DNA of 64,000 bases, from assembly GCF_003052515.2 (NCBI RefSeq), contig NZ_QARE02000002.1, forward strand, positions 186,001 through 250,000, read 5' to 3'. A program made the translations under genes and the position numbers. The notes beneath the pieces were generated by a model. That model saw only the letters and a program-made list of their open reading frames with translations. It searched no databases and was not told where the DNA came from. Source of the stretch: Pseudomonas sp. RIT409 (lineage in GTDB: Bacteria; Pseudomonadota; Gammaproteobacteria; Pseudomonadales; Pseudomonadaceae). Each line of letters opens with the position of its first letter. Within the stretch, counting starts at the first letter, position 1. This document shows, in pieces, positions 8,811-17,529 of the stretch.

Positions 8811-9726
8811 CCAGCTCGCTGATCTGCGCCCGCTCCGTGCGAATGAAGGCCAGGAAAGCGTGTGCCACTGGTGACAGACGTTTCTCTCTGGCCTGAACGA
8901 CGCACCAGCTTCGATAAAGCGGCAGCTCGGCCACCGGCAGCTCTTTCAGGGTGCCTGCGGCCAGCTCCAGACTCAGCGCGTGGCGGGTCAGCAACGCGAC
9001 GCCGAGCCCCGCCACCACGCATTCGCGTTGTGCTTCGGCGGACGACACTTCCAGAGCGCTATCGAAGTGAATGCGCTTTTCTTTGAAGTATTCCTCGCAG
9101 GCCTTGCGCGTGCCAGAGCCCTGTTCCCGGACTACCAACGTGTGGCTTTCCAGGTCTTTTAAGGACGGTTCCGCCAGTTGAGCGAGAGGATGATCGGGTC
9201 TGGAGACGGCCACGATGGGGTTGTTCAGGAACGGCAGAAACTCCAGCCCCATGTCTTGTGGAACCATCGACATCACCACCAGATCGTCTCGGTTGTCGGA
9301 GAGTCGACGAATCACCTGGGCGCGGTTGACGACGGTCAGACTGAGCATGACTTCAGGGTATTGGCGCTTAAATGCGGCGAATAGGTGCGGAACGAAATAC
9401 TTCGCGCTGGACTCGATCGCAAGCTTCAGTTGCCCCTGCAACGAGCCCTGCATGTCGGAAAGCTGCATGTCGAGGTTTTCAAGGCGCCCGAAAATATCGC
9501 GGCTGGCCAATTGCAACGCTTCGGCAGCCTCGGTCAGGTAAAGCTTTTTACCGACATACTCAAAAAGAGGCTGCCCAACGAGTTCTTCCAGCTGCCGGAT
9601 CTGCAGGCTAACCGCAGGCTGCGTCAGCGACATTTCTTCTGCCGCGCGGCTGTATGAACGTAAATCGCAGACCTCGTTGAAAACGCGTAGCTGACGCAAT
9701 GTCATACGCATCAATGACTTACGCAT
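8776..9726 (-). CDS. pycR: LysR-family regulator PycR
   Basis: A 316-residue LysR-type regulator: winged helix-turn-helix at about residues 9-68 (RAAEEMSLTQPAVSLQIRQL), a linker helix, and a periplasmic-binding-protein-like effector domain (about 95-300). It is divergent from pycA with a 198-base intergenic region, the classic arrangement of a LysR regulator and its target. In P. aeruginosa the regulator in this place is PycR, reported to matter in lung infection and lipid metabolism; the symbol rests on that context. MRKSLMRM offers three start codons; the longest is kept. The 3' end overlaps the convergent PA3496-like gene by 35 bases. Confidence 0.8.
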   Translation of the reverse strand: MRKSLMRMTLRQLRVFNEVCDLRSYSRAAEEMSLTQPAVSLQIRQLEELVGQPLFEYVGKKLYLTEAAEALQLASRDIFGRLENLDMQLSDMQGSLQGQLKLAIESSAKYFVPHLFAAFKRQYPEVMLSLTVVNRAQVIRRLSDNRDDLVVMSMVPQDMGLEFLPFLNNPIVAVSRPDHPLAQLAEPSLKDLESHTLVVREQGSGTRKACEEYFKEKRIHFDSALEVSSAEAQRECVVAGLGVALLTRHALSLELAAGTLKELPVAELPLYRSWCVVQAREKRLSPVAHAFLAFIRTERAQISELVKRFDGHLRTG

Positions 9727-9762
9727 TTTGTCAACGCTCTCTCGATGATCGAAACTAAGACT

Positions 9763-9778
9763 ATAAGTCTTTACTTAT
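9763..9778. promoter_or_regulatory. Palindrome in the pycR-pycA intergenic region
   Basis: ATAAGTCTTTACTTAT is a perfect 6-4-6 inverted repeat, 36 bases upstream of pycR and 146 bases upstream of pycA. Its size suits a LysR dimer half-site pair. It is the best candidate for the PycR operator in this gap; this is inferred from position. Confidence 0.5.
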
Positions 9779-9924
9779 GGTTATCCCAATTTTTACTCAT
9801 TTTTATTAATTGCTGATTGGACTTAGGGTGCATGCATCGCTGCGACGCAACATGAAGTTACGGAATGTCGCGACGTGCTGACCGGGTCTACCGGTCCGTC
9901 TGCTCATCGGTCGAGGAAATGCCA

Positions 9925-11340
9925 GTGATAACAAAAATCCTGATCGCCAACCGTGGGGAAATCGCTGTTCGTATCGTGCGCGCCTGCGCCGAAATGGGCA
10001 TTCGCTCGGTGGCGATCTACTCTGACGCAGATCGTCATGCCCTTCATGTGAAGCGTGCTGATGAGGCGTATGGCATCGGTTCGGAGCCTCTGGAGGGGTA
10101 CCTGAACCCGCGCAAATTGGTGAATCTGGCCGTGGAGACCGGTTGTGATGCGTTGCATCCCGGTTATGGCTTCCTTTCTGAAAACGCTGAGCTGGCTGAA
10201 ATCTGCGCCGAGCGCGGGATCAAATTCATCGGACCTTCCGCTGAAGTGATTCGCCGCATGGGTGACAAGACCGAAGCCCGACGCAGCATGATCAAGGCCG
10301 GCGTGCCCGTTACTCCCGGCACCGAGGGCAACGTGGCGGACATCACCGAAGCCTTGGCCGAAGGGGACCGCATCGGTTACCCGGTGATGCTCAAGGCCAC
10401 CTCGGGCGGGGGCGGGCGGGGCATCCGTCGTTGCAACAGTCGAGATGAGCTGGAACAGGCGTTTCCACGGGTGATTTCCGAGGCGACCAAAGCGTTCGGC
10501 AAGGCGGAGGTGTTCCTCGAAAAATGCATCGTCAACCCCAAGCACATCGAGGCGCAAATCCTCGGTGACCGCTTCGGCAACGTGGTGCATCTGTTCGAGC
10601 GAGATTGCTCCATCCAGCGTCGCAACCAGAAGCTCATCGAAATCGCGCCCAGCCCTCAGTTGACGCCAGAGCAGCGAGCCTACATCGGTGACCTGTCCGT
10701 GCGCGCGGCCAAAGCAGTGGGTTACGAGAATGCCGGTACCGTGGAGTTCCTGCTCGCCGAAGGCGAGGTGTACTTCATGGAGATGAACACCCGGGTGCAG
10801 GTGGAACACACCATCACCGAGGAAATCACCGGGATCGACATCGTTCGCGAGCAGATCCGCATCGCCTCTGGCCTGCCGCTGTCGGTCAAGCAGGAGGACA
10901 TCATTCATCGTGGCTTCGCGTTGCAGTTCCGCATCAACGCCGAAGACCCGAAGAACAACTTCCTGCCCAGTTTCGGCAAGGTGACCCGTTACTACGCCCC
11001 TGGGGGCCCGGGGGTGCGCACGGACACGGCGATCTACACCGGTTACACCATTCCGCCGTTCTACGACTCCATGTGTCTGAAACTGATCGTTTGGGCACTC
11101 ACGTGGGAAGAGGCGATGGACCGCGGCCTTCGGGCGTTGGATGACATGCGCCTGCAAGGGGTGAAAACCACCGCGGCGTATTACCAGGAAATCTTGCGCA
11201 ATCCGGAGTTCCGCAGCGGTCAGTTCAACACCAGCTTCGTTGAAAGCCACCCGGAACTGACCAACTACTCGATCAAGCGCAAACCCGAAGAGTTGGCTTT
11301 GGCCATCGCCGCCGCCATTGCCGCCCACGCAGGCCTTTAA
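9925..11340 (+). CDS. pycA: Pyruvate carboxylase subunit A (biotin carboxylase)
   Basis: A 471-residue biotin carboxylase that uses ATP and bicarbonate to carboxylate the biotin carried by the partner subunit. The N-terminal Rossmann-like domain begins ITKILIANRGEIAVRIVRA. The ATP-grasp domain has the glycine-rich loop KATSGGGGRGIRR (near 155-170) and catalytic EMNTRVQVEHTITE. The biotin carboxylase C-terminal domain follows. The GTG at 9925 is preferred over the ATG at 9919: GAGGA at 9913-9917 is 7 bases from the GTG but only 1 base from the ATG. It is followed after 100 bases by pycB on the same strand, so this is the two-subunit pyruvate carboxylase (anaplerotic oxaloacetate synthesis) rather than the acetyl-CoA carboxylase AccC. 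Confidence 0.92.
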   Translation: MITKILIANRGEIAVRIVRACAEMGIRSVAIYSDADRHALHVKRADEAYGIGSEPLEGYLNPRKLVNLAVETGCDALHPGYGFLSENAELAEICAERGIKFIGPSAEVIRRMGDKTEARRSMIKAGVPVTPGTEGNVADITEALAEGDRIGYPVMLKATSGGGGRGIRRCNSRDELEQAFPRVISEATKAFGKAEVFLEKCIVNPKHIEAQILGDRFGNVVHLFERDCSIQRRNQKLIEIAPSPQLTPEQRAYIGDLSVRAAKAVGYENAGTVEFLLAEGEVYFMEMNTRVQVEHTITEEITGIDIVREQIRIASGLPLSVKQEDIIHRGFALQFRINAEDPKNNFLPSFGKVTRYYAPGGPGVRTDTAIYTGYTIPPFYDSMCLKLIVWALTWEEAMDRGLRALDDMRLQGVKTTAAYYQEILRNPEFRSGQFNTSFVESHPELTNYSIKRKPEELALAIAAAIAAHAGL

Positions 11341-11358
11341 CAGCAGCCTCAAGCTGCG

Positions 11359-11418
11359 AGCTGCAAGCCTCAAGTAAAAGCCGTACGCGTGCTGACTTGT
11401 AGCTTGTGGCTTGGAGCT
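11359..11418. repeat. Inverted repeat between pycA and pycB
   Basis: AGCTGCAAGCCTCAAG (11359-11374) pairs with CTTGTGGCTTGGAGCT (11403-11418) at 14 of 16 positions. It lies inside the operon, 22 bases before the pycB ATG, and resembles the palindrome between pstA and pstB. Confidence 0.65.
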
Positions 11419-11440
11419 CGACGCTGGTGAGGAGATAAGA

Positions 11441-13246
11441 ATGACGAAGAAGATCTTTGTAACGGACACCATCCTGCGCGACGCCCACCAATCGTTGCTG
11501 GCCACCCGCATGCGCACCGAGGACATGTTGCCGATCTGCGAGAAGCTCGACAAGGTCGGCTACTGGTCGCTGGAGGTCTGGGGCGGCGCGACATTCGACG
11601 CGTGTGTGCGCTTTCTGAAAGAAGACCCGTGGGAGCGCCTGCGTCAATTGCGTGCAGCGTTACCGAACACCCGTCTGCAGATGCTGCTGCGGGGCCAGAA
11701 CCTACTGGGCTACCGCCATTACAGCGACGACGTGGTCAAGGCCTTCGTCGCCAAGGCTGCGGTTAACGGCATCGACGTGTTCCGTATCTTCGATGCGATG
11801 AACGATGTCCGTAACCTGCGGGTAGCCATCGAAGCGGTGAAGGCTGCCGGCAAACACGCACAAGGCACCATTGCTTACACCACCAGCCCGGTGCACACCA
11901 TCGAGGCGTTCGTGAGCCAGGCCAAGCAGATGGAAGCGATGGGTTGCGACTCGGTCGCAATCAAGGACATGGCCGGGCTGCTGACACCGTTCGCCACGGG
12001 CGAGCTGGTCAAGGCGCTGAAAGCCGAGCAGTCACTGCCTGTGTTCATTCACTCCCACGACACCGCTGGCCTGGCTGCAATGTGCCAGCTGAAAGCGGTG
12101 GAGAACGGCGCCGATCACATCGACACGGCCATTTCCAGCTTTGCCTGGGGTACCAGCCATCCGGGCACCGAATCGATGGTTGCGGCACTCAAGGGCAGCG
12201 AGTTCGACACCGGACTGGATCTGGAACTGCTGCAGGAGATCGGCCTGTATTTCTACGCGGTGCGCAAGAAATATCACCAGTTCGAAAGCGAGTTCACCGC
12301 TGTCGATACCCGTGTGCAGGTCAACCAAGTGCCAGGCGGCATGATTTCCAACCTCGCCAACCAGCTCAAAGAGCAGGGCGCGCTGAACCGAATGAACGAA
12401 GTGTTGGCCGAGATTCCTCGTGTGCGCAAAGACCTGGGCTATCCGCCTTTGGTCACGCCGACTTCGCAGATCGTCGGGACGCAGGCGTTTTTCAACGTAT
12501 TGGCAGGTGAGCGCTACAAGACCATCACCAACGAAGTGAAGCTGTACCTCACCGGCGGTTATGGCAAGGCGCCTGGTCAGATCGACGAAAAATTGCGGCG
12601 CCAGGCCATCGGCAATGAAGAGCTGATCGACGTGCGGCCAGCCGATTTGCTGAAGCCGGAAATGACCAAGCTGCGGGGCGAAATCGGCGCGCTGGCGCAA
12701 TCGGAGGAAGACGTACTCACCTACGCGATGTTCCCAGACATCGGACGCAAGTTTCTCGAAGAGCGCGCGGCAGGCACGTTGTCACCAGAGCCGCTGCTCC
12801 CGATCCCCGAGCCTGGTGCAGTCGCCAAGGCCAGTGGTGAAGGCGTGCCGACCGAATTCGTCATCGACGTGCACGGCGAAAGCTACCGCGTCGACATCAC
12901 GGGTGTGGGCGTCAAGGCCGAAGGCAAACGGCACTTTTACCTGTCCATCGACGGCATGCCGGAAGAGGTGGTGTTCGAACCGCTCAACGAATTCGTCGGT
13001 GGCGGTATCGGCAAGCGCGCTCAAGCCAGCAAACCGGGCCATGTCAGTACGACCATGCCGGGCAACATCGTCGATGTGTTGGTCAAGGAAGGCGATGTGG
13101 TGAAGGCCGGTCAGGCCGTGCTGATCACCGAGGCGATGAAGATGGAAACCGAGGTCCAGGCCGCTGTGGCAGGCAAGGTCGTGGCCATCAACGTGGCCAA
13201 GGGCGACCGCGTGAATCCGGGTGAGATTCTGATCGAGATCGAATGA
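11441..13246 (+). CDS. pycB: Pyruvate carboxylase subunit B (carboxyltransferase and biotin carrier)
   Basis: A 601-residue subunit that transfers the carboxyl group from biotin to pyruvate, making oxaloacetate. The carboxyltransferase TIM barrel opens with TDTILRDAHQSLLATRMRTE and contains the catalytic region DMAGLLTPF and the metal-ligand HSHDT. A carboxylase conserved domain follows (about 290-480), and the biotinyl domain ends the protein with EAMKMET, the biotin being attached to Lys567. The start at 11441 follows a strong GAGGAGATAAG ribosome-binding site. The name oadA (oxaloacetate decarboxylase alpha) is often given to homologues, but there are no membrane beta or gamma subunits here, so the carboxylase role is preferred. 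Confidence 0.93.
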   Translation: MTKKIFVTDTILRDAHQSLLATRMRTEDMLPICEKLDKVGYWSLEVWGGATFDACVRFLKEDPWERLRQLRAALPNTRLQMLLRGQNLLGYRHYSDDVVKAFVAKAAVNGIDVFRIFDAMNDVRNLRVAIEAVKAAGKHAQGTIAYTTSPVHTIEAFVSQAKQMEAMGCDSVAIKDMAGLLTPFATGELVKALKAEQSLPVFIHSHDTAGLAAMCQLKAVENGADHIDTAISSFAWGTSHPGTESMVAALKGSEFDTGLDLELLQEIGLYFYAVRKKYHQFESEFTAVDTRVQVNQVPGGMISNLANQLKEQGALNRMNEVLAEIPRVRKDLGYPPLVTPTSQIVGTQAFFNVLAGERYKTITNEVKLYLTGGYGKAPGQIDEKLRRQAIGNEELIDVRPADLLKPEMTKLRGEIGALAQSEEDVLTYAMFPDIGRKFLEERAAGTLSPEPLLPIPEPGAVAKASGEGVPTEFVIDVHGESYRVDITGVGVKAEGKRHFYLSIDGMPEEVVFEPLNEFVGGGIGKRAQASKPGHVSTTMPGNIVDVLVKEGDVVKAGQAVLITEAMKMETEVQAAVAGKVVAINVAKGDRVNPGEILIEIE

Positions 13247-13304
13247 TCATTGATTGAACAGCCTCCCGCGCACAGACGCGAGAGGCTGAACGGTTACCTC
13301 TGGG

Positions 13305-13331
13305 GGAGCTCTCGTGGCTCCTCTTTTTTTT
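13305..13331 (+). terminator. Intrinsic terminator of pycAB
   Basis: GGAGC and GCTCC flank TCTCGTG, followed by TCTTTTTTTT. A second inverted repeat, AGCCTC...GAGGCT (13260-13287), sits just before it, directly after the pycB stop. Confidence 0.8.
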
Positions 13332-13348
13332 GCCCAGCGTGCTGCGGA

Positions 13349-16336
13349 TTAGAAACTCATTTGCCACTGCCCCATCAACGCATGATTGCGGCTGTTGCTA
13401 CCCAGCTCACCGTTGTAACCGACGCTAAGGGTGTGGCGAGCAGAGATTCCTAGATCCAGGCCGGCTTCAACGACCATGGCATCGCGATCTAGCGCAGTAC
13501 CTTCAACGCTGAATGCGCTGCCGCCCAGAACGAAGGCCTGACGGGTTTTACTGTCGACGTCGCCGTAGGTGTGGCGCCAGCCCAGGCTGCCCCGTGGTGT
13601 AAGGCTCATGCCGTTTTCCAGTTGGGTCAGTTGTGCCAGACGTACACCGAAGGCGCTGCTGAAATTGTCCTGGCTTTGCGAGTCGACGCTCAACGCCGCT
13701 GCGCCACCTTTTTCGGTGTAGCTGTCCCGGTGGTAGCGCTGGTAGCCGAGGTTCGCGAATGGTTCGACGTTCAGACGACCGCTGCCCATTTGATAGCCCA
13801 ATTCAGCGAATGCCTGCTGGCTGTCGGCGTCGTAGTCGCTTTTCGGACGATCACTGAAGCCATCGAACGCCACCGAGCGTTTACTCTCGCCATCATGACG
13901 GCTATAAGCCGCGCCCAAGCGCAACGCGACCGGGCCATCCTGACGCTGCGCGTAGGCGCCGACGTGCCAAATGTTGACCTTGCCATCCACACCTGTGCTG
14001 TCCAGGTCAGTGCGCGAATAACCACCCAGCACACCCATGCGCCAGGCGGGGGTCAACGACCAGTCGACGCCCAGCACCGTCCCTTTGGTGCGCTGTTCCA
14101 GACCGGCGCTGCCATGTTCGCCGTCGAGCTTGCCGTAGCTGCCGATGCCCTGCAGCCAGACACGGCCCTGTGCGTTCGGGTCGTTCAGGTTGCGCGCTGC
14201 GGTTGGAATGCCAGTGGCGGCGAGGGCCGGGGTGTCTTTGTCGTCCCTGCCGACCAACAGGCTGGAACTGCTGCTCATCCCTTGCATCGCCGACATCATG
14301 GTGGCGCTGACTTGAGAGGTTCCACTCAGCGTTGCGCTGGTCAGGTTGGCGTTGCTGCTGCCTGCCAGTTGCTCAATGGCCGTACCTGCGGATGACGTGC
14401 TGGTGTTGAGCAATGCCTCGTACAGTGCGTTGTTCTTGCCCAGTGTCGCCAGGCTGTTCGCGGCCTGAACGCCGTTGCCAGTGGTGGCGTAGTCAATGAA
14501 GGCCACGTCGTTACGGGTATAGGTCAGGCCAACACGGGTGGGTTGATAGGTGAGTGTCGGGGTGAGAAACGCGTAATCGCTGGTGACGCTGCCAAAGGTG
14601 CCACTAATGCTGCCTGCCTGAAGCACGGTGTACTGGCTTTGCCACGGGTAAGTGCCGGAACTGGCATTGACCACCAGCGAGGCGCCGTTGAGGTTGGCGT
14701 TGCCGCCGACTTTGATCGTCGCGCTGCCGCCGTCTGCATCGGCGCCAAAGGCCACTGTCGAGCCGCTGCCCATGTTGAGATTGCCGTTGACCTGCGCAGC
14801 ACCGAGGGTTTTGTTCGCGACCAATGTGCCGTTGACGTTCAGCCCACCCACCGTGCCGCCGCCTGCATACAGGCCGCCCTGATCGACTGTCATGGCGCCC
14901 GCGATGCCGCCCTGGTTGATCAGCGCTGCACCGTTGGACACGCTACCGCCGTCGCTGAAATCGCCACTGCCGGTCAGGGTCCAGGTCCCCTGGCGCACTT
15001 GCAGTTTTTCGAAGTTCCGGCTGGCGCCGAAGCTGCCACCCATCGCATCGTCCATGATGACCGAGTCAGTGCCGGTGCCGCCGTCGACTACGCCGATGAA
15101 CTGGCTGTTGTGCCCCAATGCAAGGGTGTCGTCACCGCCGCCCATGTCCATGGCCAGGCCGCTGCTGCCACTGATCAAGCCATTGTTGTAGACAGTGTCG
15201 GCGAACTCGCCGACAAACTTCACGCCGAAGCCACCCAGACCCTCGATGGTGCCGTGGTTGATCAACGTCGTGGCGGCCACACCGGGACCGTCGCTGCCGT
15301 TGTCGACCAGAATGGCGTTGTCTACGCTGCTGATCAGCGCATTGCTGGCGTTGGAGATGTAGCCACCGCCGGCAGCGATGCCTTCGCTGCCGTTGGCAAA
15401 ACCGTTCTTGTCCACGCCGCTGGCGCCCAGACCCTTGATGGTGCCGTAGTTCTCGATGTGGGCGAGCAGGTCGATGTCCACGCCGTCACCGTCGCCGTTG
15501 GGCTGCAGGCCGTTGTTGCTACCGATGATGGTGCCGTAGTTGATCACGGTGCCATTGCCATCGGAACCGAAGCCCGAGCCGTTGCGGCCGATGATGATGC
15601 CCGTGCTGTAGTTTGTCAGCGTGGCGCCCAGGTCGGTGGTGATACCGTGGCGGCCACCCGAAATCAGGCCGTAGTTGTTGAGGGTCACGCCGGTCGCCGA
15701 GTCGACGTCGATGCCGTCGAATTTCTGATCGGCTTTGGTCGAGTCGCCTGAGGAAATCTCGCCGTAATTGGTGATGGTGGCGTTGGAGCCGGTCTTCATG
15801 CCGTCGCTCAAGTCGCCACGGATCAGCGCGCCCTCGCGGTTGATGATGGTGGTCGTCACGCCCGCACCCCGCACCGAATCCATGTCGATCCCCTGACCGC
15901 CTGCCGTCGAGCGAATGGTGCCGCTGTTGTCGATCAGAACGCGGCCGCTGGGAAAGTCGGTGTCGATGCGGATGGCGTCATCGGTACTGGTGATCACCCC
16001 CGTCGAGCGGTTGATAATGCTGTAGTCGCGCGATTGAGTTTCGTCGCCGCTGCTGTCGAACGCCCGCCCGCCAGTGGATTTGATGGTGCCGCTGTTATCC
16101 ACAACCACACCGGACCCGCTGGTCATGTCATTGAAGCTGACCGCCTTGCCGCTCGCCGTGATGCCTCCGGTGTTGGTCACGGTCAGCTTGTCGGTGCCGC
16201 TCAATTTGACGCCTGCTTGATCGGGTGTCGTGATCAGAAGGTCCTGAGGCTCAGGCACGGCGAAGGCTTCGCCTGCGAAGCCGCTGGAGACGATGAGAGC
16301 GACTTGCAGGGCGAGACGGTTCTTGGCGCGGAACAT
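13349..16336 (-). CDS. Autotransporter (type Va secretion) with repeat-rich passenger
   Basis: A 995-residue protein. A signal peptide (MFRAKNRLALQVALIVSSGFAGEAFA) is followed by a passenger made of repeated strands of the type NYGTI/NSGTI-x-S/G, as expected for a beta-helix; an autochaperone-like region near 520-600; and a C-terminal autotransporter barrel (about 720-995) ending in the aromatic pattern MGQWQMSF that BAM recognises. I see no serine protease triad or lipase motif, so adhesin or biofilm-type functions are more likely than enzymatic ones. The start codon is touched by a 9-bp hairpin (16341-16369). It stands alone, with the pycAB terminator downstream and an acetyltransferase gene upstream in the same direction. 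Confidence 0.9.
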   Translation of the reverse strand: MFRAKNRLALQVALIVSSGFAGEAFAVPEPQDLLITTPDQAGVKLSGTDKLTVTNTGGITASGKAVSFNDMTSGSGVVVDNSGTIKSTGGRAFDSSGDETQSRDYSIINRSTGVITSTDDAIRIDTDFPSGRVLIDNSGTIRSTAGGQGIDMDSVRGAGVTTTIINREGALIRGDLSDGMKTGSNATITNYGEISSGDSTKADQKFDGIDVDSATGVTLNNYGLISGGRHGITTDLGATLTNYSTGIIIGRNGSGFGSDGNGTVINYGTIIGSNNGLQPNGDGDGVDIDLLAHIENYGTIKGLGASGVDKNGFANGSEGIAAGGGYISNASNALISSVDNAILVDNGSDGPGVAATTLINHGTIEGLGGFGVKFVGEFADTVYNNGLISGSSGLAMDMGGGDDTLALGHNSQFIGVVDGGTGTDSVIMDDAMGGSFGASRNFEKLQVRQGTWTLTGSGDFSDGGSVSNGAALINQGGIAGAMTVDQGGLYAGGGTVGGLNVNGTLVANKTLGAAQVNGNLNMGSGSTVAFGADADGGSATIKVGGNANLNGASLVVNASSGTYPWQSQYTVLQAGSISGTFGSVTSDYAFLTPTLTYQPTRVGLTYTRNDVAFIDYATTGNGVQAANSLATLGKNNALYEALLNTSTSSAGTAIEQLAGSSNANLTSATLSGTSQVSATMMSAMQGMSSSSSLLVGRDDKDTPALAATGIPTAARNLNDPNAQGRVWLQGIGSYGKLDGEHGSAGLEQRTKGTVLGVDWSLTPAWRMGVLGGYSRTDLDSTGVDGKVNIWHVGAYAQRQDGPVALRLGAAYSRHDGESKRSVAFDGFSDRPKSDYDADSQQAFAELGYQMGSGRLNVEPFANLGYQRYHRDSYTEKGGAAALSVDSQSQDNFSSAFGVRLAQLTQLENGMSLTPRGSLGWRHTYGDVDSKTRQAFVLGGSAFSVEGTALDRDAMVVEAGLDLGISARHTLSVGYNGELGSNSRNHALMGQWQMSF

Positions 16337-16340
16337 GACG

Positions 16341-16369
16341 GACGGCCTATTTTATGAAAAGGCCGTCCT
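16341..16369 (-). promoter_or_regulatory. Hairpin abutting the autotransporter start codon
   Basis: GGACGGCCT and AGGCCGTCC form a perfect 9-bp stem around an 11-base loop, ending four bases before the autotransporter ATG. It is not followed by a T-run on the minus strand. It may be a translation-control hairpin, a dyad operator, or a weak terminator of the upstream acetyltransferase gene. Confidence 0.55.
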
Positions 16370-16393
16370 GTATAGCTGTTTGATATGACAGGT

Positions 16394-17065
16394 TTATAAC
16401 GACCTGAAATGGCTCAATGTGTCGATTTGTTTACCTTCCTTGAAATTATCCACAGCCAGCCAAGCAGCGAATGCCTTTTCGACTGCGGGCCATTCGCTGT
16501 CGATAATCGAAAACCAGGCCGTGTTGCGGTTCTTGCCTTTGACGATCATGTGTTGGCGAAATGTGCCCTCATAGCTGAAGCCGAAGCGCTTGGCTGCAGC
16601 GATGGACCGGGCATTGTCTGCATTGCACTTCCACTCCAGACGACGGTTGCCCAGTGCGAAGGACTCTTTCGCCAGTAGGTAAACCGCCTCGGTGCTTTTC
16701 GGCGTGCGCTGCATGGAAGCGCCGAAGGTCACGTGACCAATTTCGATGCGTCCGGCGCTCGGCACGATAGACATCAAGCTGAGAAAGCCGTCGATGGCGC
16801 CGGTCTGCTGGTCGATCACCGTGTAGAACCACGGATCGGTCGAGTCTTGCAGGCTGGCCAGATAGTCATCGAACGTTGCGCGCTCTGTAAATGGCCCGAC
16901 GGCCAGGTAGTCCCACAGCTTTGGATCGGAATCCGGGCCTTCCAATGCCGCCCACAGACCATCGCCGTGGCGCGCGGCATCGAGTTTTTCCAGACGAATG
17001 AAGTGCCCGTTCAACGTACGGTTGTCAGGCAGCTTTGCTGCTTGCCAGTGTTCAAGGTTCGACAT
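16394..17065 (-). CDS. RimJ/RimL-type GNAT acetyltransferase
   Basis: A 223-residue Gcn5-related N-acetyltransferase of the RimJ/RimL subgroup (Acetyltransf_3 profile). It carries IEIGHVTFGASMQRTPKSTEA in the acetyl-CoA-binding strand region and WKCNADNARSIAAAKRFGFSYEGTFRQH, the typical C-terminal signature of this family. The transferred group is acetyl from acetyl-CoA; the acceptor (protein N-terminus, antibiotic or polyamine) is not evident. It is the last gene of a three-gene minus-strand run (paiB-like, GNAT, GNAT) with only 17 bases to the gene upstream, suggesting co-transcription. Its 3' end contains a perfect DnaA-box nonamer on the plus strand (16446-16454). Confidence 0.87.
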   Translation of the reverse strand: MSNLEHWQAAKLPDNRTLNGHFIRLEKLDAARHGDGLWAALEGPDSDPKLWDYLAVGPFTERATFDDYLASLQDSTDPWFYTVIDQQTGAIDGFLSLMSIVPSAGRIEIGHVTFGASMQRTPKSTEAVYLLAKESFALGNRRLEWKCNADNARSIAAAKRFGFSYEGTFRQHMIVKGKNRNTAWFSIIDSEWPAVEKAFAAWLAVDNFKEGKQIDTLSHFRSL

Positions 17066-17082
17066 GTTCAGAGTTCCAGCGC

Positions 17083-17529
17083 TCAGAGCGGTTTGCGAAA
17101 TTGGATGAAGCCGGGGCGTTCAGCGATGCGTTCGTACAGTTGGATGGCGGTCGTATTCGTTTCGTGGGTCAGCCAGTGGACCTTGTCGGCACCGGCTTTC
17201 TTCGCCGTGGCGTAAACGTGTTCGATCAACTTGCGCCCCACGCCTGTGCCGCGTTGCTCGGGCGTCACCAGCAGGTCCTGAAGATAGCAGGACACATTGA
17301 TGCTCCAGTTCGAGCGGTGATAGATGAAATGCACCAGGCCCACTGCTTTGCCGTCCTGCCAGGCGAGGGCGGCGTTGGTCGGCTCATCGCTGTCAAGGAA
17401 ACGCTTCCACGTGCTGTCGGTGACCGCATCCGGCAATTCGGTCTTGTAGAAAGTCAGGTAGGCCTTCCACAACGGCATCCATGCCGAGTGGTCATCGGCG
17501 GTGACAGGGCGAATTTGTACGTCAGGCAC
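17083..17529 (-). CDS. GNAT-family N-acetyltransferase
   Basis: A 148-residue single-domain acetyltransferase. The acetyl-CoA pyrophosphate loop is seen in LVTPEQRGTGVGRKLIEHVY (Q/R-x-x-G-x-G/A pattern, about residues 88-107), and WLTHETNTTAIQLYERIAERPGFIQFRKPL is a typical C-terminal half. The acceptor is unknown. Its start overlaps the end of the PaiB-like gene by 8 bases, so the two are translationally linked; in Bacillus the PaiA (spermidine N-acetyltransferase) and PaiB genes are likewise paired, which makes a small amine acceptor an idea worth noting but not shown. Confidence 0.87.
   Translation of the reverse strand: MPDVQIRPVTADDHSAWMPLWKAYLTFYKTELPDAVTDSTWKRFLDSDEPTNAALAWQDGKAVGLVHFIYHRSNWSINVSCYLQDLLVTPEQRGTGVGRKLIEHVYATAKKAGADKVHWLTHETNTTAIQLYERIAERPGFIQFRKPL

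Noticed and set aside
9904..11553. Minus-strand open frame of 549 codons opposite pycA
   Set aside because: Antisense shadow of the biotin carboxylase frame; no domain-like features.
14543..15751. Plus-strand open frame of 402 codons opposite the autotransporter
   Set aside because: Low-complexity, Ala/Val/Asp-rich antisense of a repeat-rich passenger; no signal or family.
13349..16336. CRISPR-like repeats in the autotransporter gene
   Set aside because: The repeats are in frame and of unequal length, coding for passenger beta-helix units, with no spacers or cas genes.
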